From assembly GCA_001598975.1 (NCBI GenBank), contig BBXU01001828.1:1-22012 (forward strand): a DNA stretch of 22,012 nt, written 5' to 3'. The notes beneath the pieces were generated by a model. That model saw only the letters and a program-made list of their open reading frames with translations, was not told where the DNA came from and made no database searches. This document shows positions 1 to 10,214 of the stretch, piece by piece. Positions within the stretch are counted from its first letter, which is position 1; every line of letters starts with the position of its first letter. The DNA comes from Parachlorella kessleri. Taxonomy: Eukaryota; Chlorophyta; Trebouxiophyceae; Chlorellales; Chlorellaceae. The translations under genes and the position numbers were made by a program.

Positions 1-197
1 GGGGGTGTAAGTACCTCTGAGAGAGGTATGTGCACAGCAGAACAGCCATGAGTCCCAAGCCCCTTTGCGTGCCTCCAGCCCAAGTGCACGCCCATGCAAC
101 CCTCCATGAGGATTGACATCCATCACCTGCAGTGCCCCTCACCCCCCTTCCCACACCCCCCCGGCCCCAGCCCCAGCCCCAGCCCTGCCCTGCGCAC

Positions 198-1843
198 CTC
201 CGTGATGTCGGTGTTGGGGAACCTCCTGTGGTACTCGCGCAGCTCCTTCAGCCGGTCGTAGAAGTTGCTGCAGCCAGGCGCGCAGCAACAGGAGGTGTGT
301 GGGGGGCCAGCGGTCGGACGGCCGGCCCCTGGTAGGGAGGCTGGCTGCTGCCTGGCGGACACCTTGTTAGGGCTGGCAATGCCAGGCTAAGGGGGGTCAT
401 GCCAGGCTCCATCGTTGTCAGGACGAGACATGGGTTCACCACGGCCCATTTGTGCTCCATGTAAGCTGAGATGCACCAACCAAGCAGCCGTGGGACAGGT
501 CACACCACCCATGCACCACGTTGCCTGCACTTGCGGGCACGTACTTGATACGTCCTCTCTGCCTGCCTGTTTCCCCCATGCAACCGGCCCACCTGTACAC
601 GTTGTCCCCTCGGAGTGCCGCAATCTCCTCCTTGCGCGAGCCGTCGTCGTCCTGGTAGATGGTTGCCTGCAACAAGGGCGGGTTGCGGGTTGGGGGAGGT
701 AAGCCCTGGCTGCTGACCCCAGCCCAGTCTTGCATGGTTGCCCAGCCGGGGCCGAGGCCACACTTTAGCGGGCCCTTCACTCCTCACAGGGGAACCAAAG
801 TGACCTTCAAAAGGCATCTTGTGCAACGAGCTCACACCACTGTGCGCTGCTAGCACGGCTTGAATGGAGATACATCCAACAAATGACCACTCTAAGCAAG
901 TTCACTCAGTGGAGCTTCACCTGCAATCAGCAACATAGCCTACGCCACAAGCAAGGTGCCTGCCCCGCCATCCCCACCACAGCGCACCAGCTATCAGCCA
1001 GCACAGCAACTGATCCCACGCTGTACCCACCATAGCCCACGCAGTACCCGTCACACCACACAAACACTTCACAGCACACTGCGACTACCACTTCACGGCA
1101 CTTTGCTGGGCCGGCACAATATGGCCTTTTGAGCCCCCATGACAGCCCTGCCCTCCGCCCCACAAACACATATCCCCAGCACATGCGAATATACCCACAT
1201 AGGCTGCCCTGCAACGACCCGGCCAGCATCTCTTCCCGACTTGCCAGGTGTGCCGTCCGCTCCTGAATGGTGTCCAGCATCTGCCGCACCCTGTGCGCCT
1301 GCATCAGCTTCTCCTTGTGGCTCTTGGCCTCATTCTTGAAGTCCCTCACGATCAGCCGCTCCAACCGCTCTGCAGCAGGCGCAGCGGGGCAGCGCACTCG
1401 AGCATGCCAGGCGTTGGCGTGGCAGGCTCATGGCGCGGCAGGCTCAGCAATCACAAATGATGTCCCCCCGCCTGGGTCCACGAAACCCTGCGAGAGAAGT
1501 CCACTGCCCCCGGCCGCAGGGCATGCACACACCACCACACCACCATATACCCAACTGCAAGGGTAGGCGGTGCTGCAGGGGCGAGGAAGGGCCTGCTTAA
1601 CGCTGGTCTGCTTGGGACCAGTGTCCCTCGCCTGCTGCCTTGTTAGTGGCAGGCAGGACTGGCTGTGCGCACTAGTGCCGCAGGCGGCTGGGCCTGCTAC
1701 TGTTTAAGAGGCAGTGAGCCCAAGAACTCGACGATGCGCCACGTTCTACAACGCCCCTGCCCTGCTACAGCCACCAAGTGCCGCCCTGGCTCACCTACGT
1801 CCTCGTGAAACTGCCTTGTTTGCTCCAGCAGGGTGCTCGCCAT
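198..1843 (-). CDS. SF3A3: Splicing factor 3A subunit 3 (SF3a60/Prp9), N-terminal part; gene runs off the left edge
   Basis: Visible exons on the minus strand are 1843-1795, 1369-1245, 666-593 and 267-198; together they encode 106 residues with phases 1, 0, 2 and 0. The protein starts MASTLLEQTRQFHEDVERLE and continues with SHKEKLMQAHRVRQML, IYQDDDGSRKEEI and NFYDRLKELREYHRRFPN. These align closely, with no gaps, to the human SF3A3 N-terminus as I recall it (EQQRRYHEEKERL, DLYDDKDGLRKEEL, EFYNRLKQIKEFHRKHPN). SF3a60 is part of the SF3a complex of U2 snRNP and acts in pre-spliceosome assembly in the nucleus. The SAP-like and C-terminal zinc-finger parts lie outside the window. The ATG at 1843 is the natural start because it gives the family's first residues. 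Intron 2 (1244-667) appears to use a GC donor (CTG then GCAAGT), the only choice that keeps the alignment. The gene is divergent from the membrane-protein gene. Confidence 0.9.
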
Positions 1844-2380
1844 CGCCCCTTGGTAGCCCCTAAGGCAGCGTGATGTTGGTCGTTATTTGCTGCTGCTGGC
1901 GTTGCTGGAGGACATGAACAATATAGGATAACAGCACCCTCGTGCTATTGCTCAAGTGTTCTCATGCTAGCATGCCACCTGATACAGGGATGATCGCGTT
2001 ACCGCTTGCAAGCTTCATAGCTACGTATCAAGCTTCCTGTGGACATTCTCCTGCTGAGGAAACCAAGGTGTTCAGCTCCCGCCATCGGTGCCAACTCGTC
2101 AAGGCCTCCAACTCCACGCACGCGCGGCGTGCTATACGGCTTACCCTGACATAAAGTGCCTAGTTGGCGCTCCTGCACTGGTCGTAGAGTACCTCACGAG
2201 CGGCACGCGGCATGTGCCTTTGTGTAATGGACCGCTGGAGCATCCCCATGCTCTCCTAGGGCTCTTGGTAACATCTTGCACTTCTTTTCTATCAGAGTGT
2301 CAAGCTCCGCATACTTAGGCAGCTGTCTCGGAAGCCGCGAGGGCGCCCCACTCGGTGCCCGATTTCGCCTTGGCAGAGCC
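1844..2380. promoter_or_regulatory. Divergent intergenic region between SF3A3 and the membrane-protein gene
   Basis: These 537 bases separate two start codons facing away from each other, so both promoters and 5' UTRs should lie here. No convincing gene was found: the short open frames lack homology and splice logic. An AT-richer patch around 1918-1930 contains a TATA-like string about 80 bases before the SF3A3 ATG, which is only suggestive. Confidence 0.5.
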
Positions 2381-5300
2381 ATGGGCACGACTCCCTGGTC
2401 CTACCACCCCGTCTTCCTCAGTTCAGCCCTGCTCTTCCACCTGCTGCACGCCTGCACTGCCTGGGCCGCCCCTCGCTCTGCCACCTGCCAGCAGTCCCTG
2501 CAGGCCTTTGCCTGGCACCAGTGGCAGCAACCACAGCTGGCCAGGGACCGCCGCCTCCTGCAGGACTCCCCAGCTTTTCCTGGTGGGTGGCCTCCAGGCC
2601 TCTGGCCCCTGCCTCGTGGCAAAGGGCAGGAGTTGTGCTGGTACTCCTCTACATCGTTTCTATGTGCCTTTCTCGATGAGCAGCACGGCGGTTTCTGAGC
2701 TTGGTGACTCCCATTTTGCACGGCTTGCTGGCTCATTAGGCCGCATCAGGCGGCAGCAGGTCATATGTGTTGTGGAATGGAGAGGCACTTCAGGGCAGGA
2801 GGGGTTGTGTTCCTCTTCCACTCATTGGGCAGGCATAGCTGAGCTTGCTTGGAGTCTATTCACATCCCCTTGGCCATCAACACACATCCCTTTGCCCTAT
2901 GTTCCCTGGCAGGCGTCCCCTCGGCCGTCACGCTGCTGGGGCAGGACGGGGTCGTGGTGGGGTCCGCTGGCGGCTTTGGCCAGCAGAATGAGCAACCAGG
3001 GTCTGTGAACAAGTCCACCGGCAACAGCACCGGTAGCAGCGGCGATGCCAGCAATGACGGCAGCAGCAGCAGTGGCGTGGACAGCGGCAACGGCACCGTG
3101 TCAACGGTCGCGTCCACCAGCGGCGGCACCACCGCGCAGGCCCTGGAGGCGCTGCACACCATGTCGGACTCGAACTCCAGCTCGTCCTGCCCAGCCATTA
3201 CCATCTACCTGCGGGCGATCAGGGTGGTGCACCCCCTGGTGAACTACCCCGGCAGCCAGATACTGTTTCAGTGCGAGACTGACACAGGCATGTGCGGGTG
3301 TGGCGAGCGCTAGGGATGGGGCATCGTTTGTTCCAACCTGGCGTCTGTGTGTGTATGTGGGTGGGTGGGTGTAGGGGGTATTTCTTTGATGACAGACTAA
3401 GCCTAGTCGTCTGGAGGGCCTACGTATGTAGAAAGCGGGGTGCAGAACGTGGCAGCCAGCACGCTTGATGTCCAGCACCCCTGCCGCATTCATCTGTGTC
3501 CTTTTAGCCTGCATGACCGCCCGCTTCTTGTCCGCCCGTCCCTTGTCCGCTTTGCATTCTCATGCACCCTGCGGTCCTCCTCTCTGCTCTGCCAGGGCGC
3601 CGCTACAAGTGGTACCCCATCCCTATCGATGCCGCCTACGAGCGGTCCAGCACCGACGCCAAGCTCAGCGTGCAGCTCATGGTGGCGCAGCTCAATTGCG
3701 GCGAAGCCATGAGCTGCCGCGTGGTGGGGCAGTGGACGCAGCCGGACGGCACGACCGCGAATGAGCCGCTGTTTGACTGGACGTCCACGGGCTGCTGGTT
3801 CCAGTACTGGCACTTCACAAGTGGGTGGTTGTAGGGGTGGGGTGTCTGATACGTGAAAAGCAGGTGGGGGCCCACGACCGCGGTACAGCGACTCTCCTGC
3901 TCTTGGTTGTCTTTAGGTATTTAGTACAGAGGCTTGTGGGGAAGGGGCGGACCGTGTGGCTGCCTTACAGGGATCGGGCGCTTACAAGGCTGAGCCTGCT
4001 GCATGCCAGGAATTGTAGGGGATTACGAAAGCCCCTAGTTTGATGCAGTCCTGCTGTGTAGCACGGACGGCTGTGAAGCATCTCGGAGGTGTTGCTGGTG
4101 TCCAGAGGGCAGGGCAGGAAACCCTCGTCAGCGAAAGGCCTAGTGCCGCGCCCTGTACCGCTGTACTTCTACAATTTCGTCTCCTGTTTGAGATCCCCCG
4201 CGCATCATCCACATGCAGACACAGGCAACCTGTGGAGCTGCCGCGATGACAACGCCGGGGAGTATGTGCTCCAGTGCGTGGACTGCGGGCCGCAGGGCAG
4301 CAACACCAGCCAGGGGACGCAGCCGGAGGCCAATGGGGGCGGGCCTGGACGGGGGTCATCCATCAACCCCAGCGTGATCATAGTGAGTGGGGGCGTGTGG
4401 CTGGGCGGGCGGAAGGTGGCTGGCCTGGTGAGGTGTATAACATGTTCGTGGCGGGAATTCCCAAAATTGTCTATGGATCTAGCTCTGTGCCTGATGGAGC
4501 AGTCCGCCCGATCGGCGCTGCAGTCGTGGAAGCAGAGGAGGCATGTGTTCGTACATGGCACACTCAAGAGTAGCTCCTCTTATACTTGCTCATGGCAGCC
4601 CGCCTGCGCTGTCGCCGCCCCGCAGATAGCCACCTGCGTGTGCTCCGGCACCGCGGTCTTGGTGGGCCTGGCGCTGCTCATCCGCCACCGGCGCCGCACG
4701 CGCAGCATGAACATGCGCATCGCCGAGCTGCTGCGCCGCGCCGAGACCGGCAACGGCCGCGGCCGGCACAGTCCGCTGCCGCCGGACTTCAAGCCGCCGC
4801 CTTTGTACAAGCTGGAGCTGCCGGAGCCGGCGGCGGGGGCGGCGGCGGAGGGCGCGCACGAGGCGGGGGCGGGCGGCGGAGGGGGGGAGGGGCAGCCAGG
4901 GGAGGAGGTGCCTAGGGAGGCACTGCCGCCTGAGCGGCTGCCGGCGCCCGGCTACAAGGTGGGTGCAGGCCGTGGTGGGGGCGGGGCAGTAGCGGGCCCC
5001 CTTCCAGCAGGTGTAAGGGGTGGGACGTGAAGGGTAGCAAAGCATGCGCGCCAGGGTGGTTGGCAGGGAGGTGTGCGGCTGCGTGTGCTTGTTGTGTAGC
5101 TGGTCATGCTGTTCTGTGGCCACCCCTCTTGCATGGTATGCTCGGTGTGCTTTGCCATGGGATGTGGCATTTTGGTGTGTAGTGAGGGTACATGCCATGT
5201 GATGCTGGCAGGTGTTGATTGTGGACAGATTACGTGCAGGGAGGTTGCTCACATTTGGTTTGTAGTGAGGGTACATGCAGTCTGATGCTGGCAGGTGTTG

Positions 5301-6376
5301 AATGTGGAGAGATTACGTGCAGGGAGGTTGCTCACACGGATGTGCCCGCCTTGCAGGGCCCCATTGTTGTTATAAACTACGACGGCTGCGCCGACTGGGA
5401 CTCCAGCCTGCAGCGGGGGTCGGTGGTTCTGGCAGTCTCTGAGCTGTCAGGGGGCACAGCGGAGGAGGACGGGGCGGCTGCAGCCGCGGCGGCGCTGCGG
5501 CGACACCGGCGCAGCCACCGGCACCGTCGGAGACGGCAGCTGGTGCCGCCAACCACGCCTGAAGGCCCCGCCCACGCCGGCTCTGACGGCGCAGCGGGCG
5601 GGACGGGAGCGGATGGTGCCCGTAGCGGCGCGTCGGGCGTCGCTGGGGCTGGCGCTGGCGGCAGCAGGAGAGCCGTCCCGGGCCCTGTAGGCGCTCAGCT
5701 GGCAAGTGGCGAGAGGCCTAGCAACAGGGGCAGCGCGCGTAGTAGGGAGGCTGCTGGCTTGCGGGCTCCAGGTGCTGGGGAGGGCAGCAGTGGGGCCAGC
5801 AGCGGCAGGAGCAGCCCTGGCGGGGGGCTGCCACGGGGAGACTCGTCAGCCCGATTGAGCAGTAGCAGCCCAGATACGACTCCACGCCTGCGCACGGCGG
5901 GCCCCGCGGCCAGCACAGGGGGCGATGGCAGCGGCAACGGTGGTGGGCAGCGGAGACGAACGGCCTGGGAGGCGTTGTTGCGCTTCCCGGGTGCGCCAAT
6001 GTCCTTCCTGAGGTCTCCTGATGGAGGCGCTGCCAGCAGCAGCCCGCGCGCCAGCGATGCAGCAGCTGCCAGCTTGCCCCGGCCGGGGCCGCCACAGCAG
6101 CGGCAAGCCTGGCCCGTACAGGTGACAGAGATGCAGGTCATCAGTGCGTCTAGGACCGGCGGCAGCAGGCGCAGCAGGGCGCAGCACAGCGTGGCTGCCC
6201 CTGGCGGCGACCAGCCTGTCACCCTTGGGGATGGAGAACAGGCATCATCCAAGCCAGGCGGGGAGCAACAGGATGTTGCGATGGGGGTTGTTGCGGCTGA
6301 GGAGGCGGCCAGCAGTAGCGGGACCAGCAGCCGCAGCTCCACCACAAGTGTGGGGGGGAAGGAGGGTGACAAGTAG
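2381..6376 (+). CDS. Type I single-pass membrane protein, function unknown
   Basis: Exons 2381-2582, 2913-3287, 3596-3820, 4219-4382, 4626-4958 and 5357-6376 give 772 residues (phases 1, 1, 1, 0, 0). Residues 1-30 form a signal peptide ending near ACTAWAAP. Residues about 97-155 are Ser/Gly/Asn-rich with several N-glycosylation sequons (NKS, NST, NGT). An ectodomain of about 160-310 follows, with about ten cysteines (for example LFQCETDTG, QLNCGEAMSC, STGCWFQYW, LWSCRDDN, LQCVDCGPQG). One hydrophobic helix at about 319-341 (TCVCSGTAVLVGLALLI) is followed by RHRRRTR as stop-transfer. The tail of about 430 residues starts with a Pro/Gly/Ala-rich stretch, then PIVVINYDGCADW, and is otherwise Ser/Gly/Ala/Arg low complexity. 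The topology suggests a surface receptor or adhesion molecule, but I recognise no family. Exon 4 could start at 4225 instead of 4219. Intron 2 needs a GC donor at 3288. Confidence 0.75.
5170..5335 (+). repeat. Imperfect tandem duplication, two copies of about 83 bp, within an intron
   Basis: Copy 1 (5170-5252) and copy 2 (5253-5335) both contain TAGTGAGGGTACATGC, GATGCTGGCAGGTGTTGA and GATTACGTGCAGGGAGGTTG at a constant offset of 83 bases, with only a few mismatches. The pair lies in the last intron of the membrane-protein gene (4959-5356), ending about 20 bases before its acceptor, and copy 2 carries the branch-point-side sequence. It appears to be a local duplication; no transposon hallmarks are visible. 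Confidence 0.85.
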
Positions 6377-6396
6377 CAAACAGAAAACCAAACCAC

Positions 6397-6401
6397 TGTA
6401 A
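6397..6401 (+). terminator. Candidate TGTAA polyadenylation signal of the membrane-protein gene
   Basis: TGTAA is the usual chlorophycean poly(A) signal. This copy is only about 20 bases after the TAG stop, which would make a very short 3' UTR, but it is the only TGTAA on the plus strand before the next gene. Confidence 0.3.
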
Positions 6402-6999
6402 ACTCACGACTGATGGTGTTGGTGTGAGCCATCGACCGCACGGGTGGTCGTTGGAATGCGTACGATGATCTACACCTAGGGGCGGGCGAGGCGTTGCAGC
6501 TGGCTTGCGCCTTACTGTTGAGCATTCTTTCCCCCGCTTGCTCGTGTGCGCTTGCGGCCTGGTTTGTGTGCGCTTGTGGTTGGCTGGCTGCGCCCGTGTT
6601 GATTGGTTGTTTATAGCGGGGCGGCCAGCTGCCGGAGGTGGTGCTGTGCCTGCTGTGCACTCTCTGGTTAGATGGCATGCATGCTGGTCTGCGTACCCCA
6701 CCCTGGTACAGTGCCCTTGTTAATGCCAATTCATTGTGTATACTCTAGCCCCGATTACGGGCTTACTGTCCTTGTTACCTGTGCTTGTTGATTGTCACTT
6801 TGTTATGTTCCCTGTGAAAGGCCCCCCTCCAATGCCATGCTGTTGTTGCCATGGTGCTTGCAACGTCCCTGTCTCGCGCATACGTAATGTCTTAACATCA
6901 GTAAACTGCATGCGTATTTGGCTATATCCCAGGGGACCGCCAAGCAGACACTGCCCTACGTCTGGCGGTGCAACACGCATCCCTAAGGTGGCATTTGGG
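6402..6999. other. Convergent intergenic region, no gene seen
   Basis: Between two stop codons on opposite strands, this stretch is T- and GT-rich, as 3' UTR sequence often is. I found no supported open frame, RNA gene or repeat. No minus-strand TGTAA was found downstream of the methyltransferase stop, so that gene's poly(A) signal is unidentified. Confidence 0.5.
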
Positions 7000-9802
7000 C
7001 TACTTCCTCACTAACATGACCCTGAACACAGGGAGGCCCTGCTCTAGGGTGTAGACCTCACGCTCGGTGGGGATTCCCTGCATGGCCAACGCAACAACAG
7101 GGAAATCTTTTAAGCATGATTGTTCAGATGCCCGGCTAGTCACTGAAGGCTTGGGACCGGCCAGAACAGAGCATTTTCCAACTAAGATCCGACTGCAAAG
7201 GGCGACTCCATGAGGTGGTGTGCATGATGAATGCTGCACCGAGGCTGCTTAGTCACGCAAGGTGTACAGGAGGAGGTGTGCAACGGGTGAGCGGAGCTGT
7301 GTTAAGGTGTCGGCCAAGGCCTGGACTCTGCTCAGCACCAGGCATAGCAGGCGTGCTCTACCGGGGGCTCACCAGTGGGTTATCCTTAAGCCATCCGCCA
7401 GCATCCCAGGACCAGGCAGCCCTCCCTCTCCTGTGACTGCTCGCCAGCGAACATGTGGCCTCCACCTCCGAGCTCCCAACAGCTGCTGCTGCTGACGGCA
7501 CTGCTGCTGACCGCACGGCTGCTTCGCCTGTGCCTTCTGTCGCCGCTGCTGCCTTTGCTGTGGCTGCTCCCTGCCACCCTTGCTCCTCGCTGAGTACTGC
7601 ACTTCCAGGGTTGGCTGCGTGCTGCACACTGCTGCTGCTGCTGTTTCCGCCACCGCTGCTGCTCTCATGCGCAACGCTTACTGCTGTGCCAGTAGCTGCT
7701 TTCCTCTGCTGCTCCACAGCGAGGGTGACTGTTTGCTGATCAGTATCCATCGTCTCCTCCTCGCAGCTGTCTGCTATGGTGCCCGCCCTGCCATTCAGCG
7801 CTGCCCAGGCAACCGGGCTGGCAGCAGCCTGGGGCAGCTGTGTGCCCGAGAAAAAGACTGCCTGGGGGGTGTGGAGGGATGCCAACTCAAAGGCATCCGA
7901 CCCGTGCTCCTCAAACTCATTCCTCATGGATTCCGCGACCTGTTGCAGCAGGGGGGCATCGCACAGGTAGTCTTTAGGGACATTGACAGGTTGAGGGGAT
8001 ACGAACCTGAGAGGCATGTGTCCCTGCATGATCCATATATGCGCTGCCTGCAGCAAGTGCAACATGACCCGAGTCCACAAGTGCATCCCTTATTCATAAA
8101 AAGCTCACTTGCGCCATGGATGCCAGCAGCCGGGCACTGCTCGTCCAGTCCGTGTTACCGTGAGAAGGATTAGGTAAGAAGCCAAAAATCAGCCCAACAT
8201 GCAGAGGGGTGGCCTGCCCGCCAGCCTGGCTGCCTTACCTCCTGGACGTCCGATTGTAGGAACACCCGTCCCCCTGGCCGTACTAGGGATGCCAGTGCCG
8301 CCACCAGCTGCGGCTGCACCACGCGCCGCTTGCGGTGCTTGCGTTTGAAGTGAGGGTCCGGGAACTGCAGCGCAGGGTGCCAAGCATCAGCAGCAGCAGT
8401 ACAGTGCAGTCAGCGGCTGCTTAGCACCGAGTCACCTTGCGAGTCAAGCCTTGCAAGTGGTTGAAGGTGCCCTTCATGAGGTGCAAGACATGCTGTGCTT
8501 GTGTGGGACTGCCCCGATGGCCGCTCCCTGACCCTGGCACGCCCTTGTCACCTACTCTGCTATCAGAAGCCCCATCCCCCGCCCACCTGTATGGTCACCA
8601 GGTCCAGGGCCCCGGGGTAGGTCTCCAGCATGGTGCCCAGGGAGACGGTGGCATTGGAATGGCAGAAGCGCACCCGTCCCGAGAAGCCCAGCGCGTCGCT
8701 CCACTTCTGCGCTCGCTCCACGCACTGCCCCCGGCAGCCAGCAGTGCGGTACGGCAGATTATATGGGTGGGCGGGTGGAGGGGTGGGTGGGTGGTACGGG
8801 GAGGATGTTGTGTGCTTGCAAGGTCGACAGGTAAGTGTTGCGCGGTCCTGGCCGGGAGTATTACATGCGAGAGAGATTTGCATGCCGCGATATGACACGC
8901 AGTGACCTCATAAGCGGGCATTTCTGCCACAACACGCACTGTCCTCATGCCAGGGCTGGTTGTGGGATGCATGGACGCCACCTCCACCCAGCCCCCTACC
9001 TGCTCCCTGATCTCCAGGCCCAGCAGGTTGTGTGTGGGCAGCACGCGGCTCAGCGCCAGGGGGAAGCGGCCGTACCCGCAGCCTATGTCCAGCGCTAGGG
9101 GCAGGGTGGGGTCATCGTACACCTCCTCCCACCTCAGGGGCTGGGTGGGCACTTGCAGGTCCTGGGGGGAAGGCACAAGAGTGAGGGGTGTTGCTGGGTT
9201 GCCGAGGAGGCTGGTGGGGATGAGCAGTGAACGCATGGGTATGGTGGTTGAGGGGGTGGGTCGCTGCGGGCGATGCTGGCTGCCGTGGGGGGGAAAGAGC
9301 AGCTGCAGTGCGCGCTGTGCTGTGCTCAGCTCACCTTCTTTAGCGGGTTGACGTGCTGCCGCACCCGAATACCGCCAACCTGCGCCCCCAAGAAACACCA
9401 AATCTCGTGAGCAGCACGGCTCATCCTCAGACGTCTTCGCACAGAGGAACACTGTAGCGCGCAGCTTCAAAATCGAGCCTCTGCTTACCTGCTCCATCAG
9501 ACCCTTCCCTATGCCCAGCTCCTCGAAAAGCCCATCAATTTGGTCAAAGTGTACGCGCTTTTTCTCTGCTGGCTCGGTGGAGTGCAGCGCTCTGGCTTGC
9601 TGCTGAAGCAAGGGGAGGATAGGTGGTTGGGAAGATGGGGCAGTTAAGGTACTCACAGATAGGCAGCTCGGAGGTGAGGGGCGCTCACCTGCCCAGGTGC
9701 TGGCCTGCTGAGGTGCAGGGACAAGCTTAGGCGCAGCTGTAAGTGGCGACGCAGAGCTGCCAAGCCCCCACGTTGCAGCAACGTGCTAGTCATGCTGTCC
9801 AT
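7000..9802 (-). CDS. tRNA (guanine-N7-)-methyltransferase, TrmB/METTL1 family, probably organellar
   Basis: Eight minus-strand exons: 9802-9689, 9602-9489 (acceptor could be 3 bases later), 9379-9335, 9161-9000, 8724-8587, 8364-8239, 7939-7373 and 7077-7000. They encode 447 residues, and every intron is phase 0. The enzyme transfers a methyl group from S-adenosylmethionine to N7 of guanine, normally G46 in the tRNA variable loop. Residues 1-38 are Arg/Leu/Ser-rich with hardly any acidic residues, like a plastid or mitochondrial transit peptide. The SAM-binding motif is LDIGCGYGRF near 115, followed by NLLGLEIREQ. The TrmB signature FPDPHFKRKHRKRRVV is at about 192-207, then FLQSDVQE. The ending GWLKDNPL, GIPTEREVYTLEQGLPVFR matches plant organellar-type homologues rather than METTL1. 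Between about 255 and 413 sits an Ala/Ser/Gln-rich insertion that plant homologues, as I recall them, lack. No WDR4 partner is visible. Confidence 0.9.
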
Positions 9803-10214
9803 CTTGTAGGCTGCGTTGCAAGTATTCCTTCAACCAGATAGACAAATGTGGGTGAATGAGTCAGCCAGCGCCTGCTGTCATATAGCCTTGATCTAGTATT
9901 CCCATGAAGACAATATAATACGCTTAACGACGCACACCTCGTTCTTACCAGATTTGGCGGCCGCCCCTTGGGGTACCGCAGGCTCGGTACCTCGCATGGC
10001 TGACCATGATTGCAAACCCGTGGAAAGGTAACAGAGACCACATTCTTTGTCAAGTAGCATGCAGCAGTTAGTCAATCCCTTCACAAAGTCCTGGGCTTCA
10101 CTGTCTCGCCCTGCCAGGCCTGTCATCACTTGGGGCCGACCTCCCAGCGTTCTTAGGGTCCTAGCAATGTCGACCCCTGTGCCCCCTGGGAGCGGCCGCA
10201 CACCGCCTGCTGCC
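9803..10214. promoter_or_regulatory. Divergent intergenic region between the methyltransferase and epoxide hydrolase genes
   Basis: This holds both 5' flanks. On the minus strand an AT-rich TATTATATTG-like string lies at about 9910-9920, roughly 110 bases before the methyltransferase ATG, and could be a TATA element. The right part (10059-10214) is open in frame with the hydrolase ATG and also contains an antisense PfkB-like peptide, reported separately. Confidence 0.45.
10085..10207 (-). pseudogene. Possible relic of a PfkB-type sugar kinase (about 41 residues)
   Basis: Read on the minus strand, this stretch gives GGVRPLPGGTGVDIARTL, then RTLGGRPQVMTGLAGRD, then SEAQDFVKGL. The pattern GG-x-G-x-(N/D)-x-A-x5-LG followed by G-x-D matches the N-terminal PfkB (ribokinase family) signature. 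The surrounding minus-strand frame is open from 10294 to 9893. There is no room for a complete kinase of about 300 residues: the methyltransferase ATG is at 9802 on the same strand and hydrolase exons lie upstream on the other strand. It could be a truncated remnant, or a chance antisense reading of the hydrolase 5' region. No catalytic DTxGAGD motif is seen. Confidence 0.3.

Noticed and set aside
198..761. Open minus-strand frames of 60-124 codons overlapping the SF3A3 introns
   Set aside because: They are intron read-through with no homology; only the short segments at 666-593 and 267-198 match SF3A3.
3384..3450. TTGATGAC box C-like sequence in an intron, considered as a C/D snoRNA
   Set aside because: No matching CTGA box D with terminal stem was found at a sensible distance.
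5695..6729. 344-codon open frame on the minus strand
   Set aside because: It is antisense to the low-complexity, GC-rich tail exon of the membrane protein, has no recognisable domain, and reflects codon bias rather than a gene.
8595..9656. 353-codon continuous minus-strand frame through the methyltransferase locus
   Set aside because: Several introns happen to be open in frame. Splice sites and family alignment show that only parts (9599-9489, 9161-9000) are exons in this frame.
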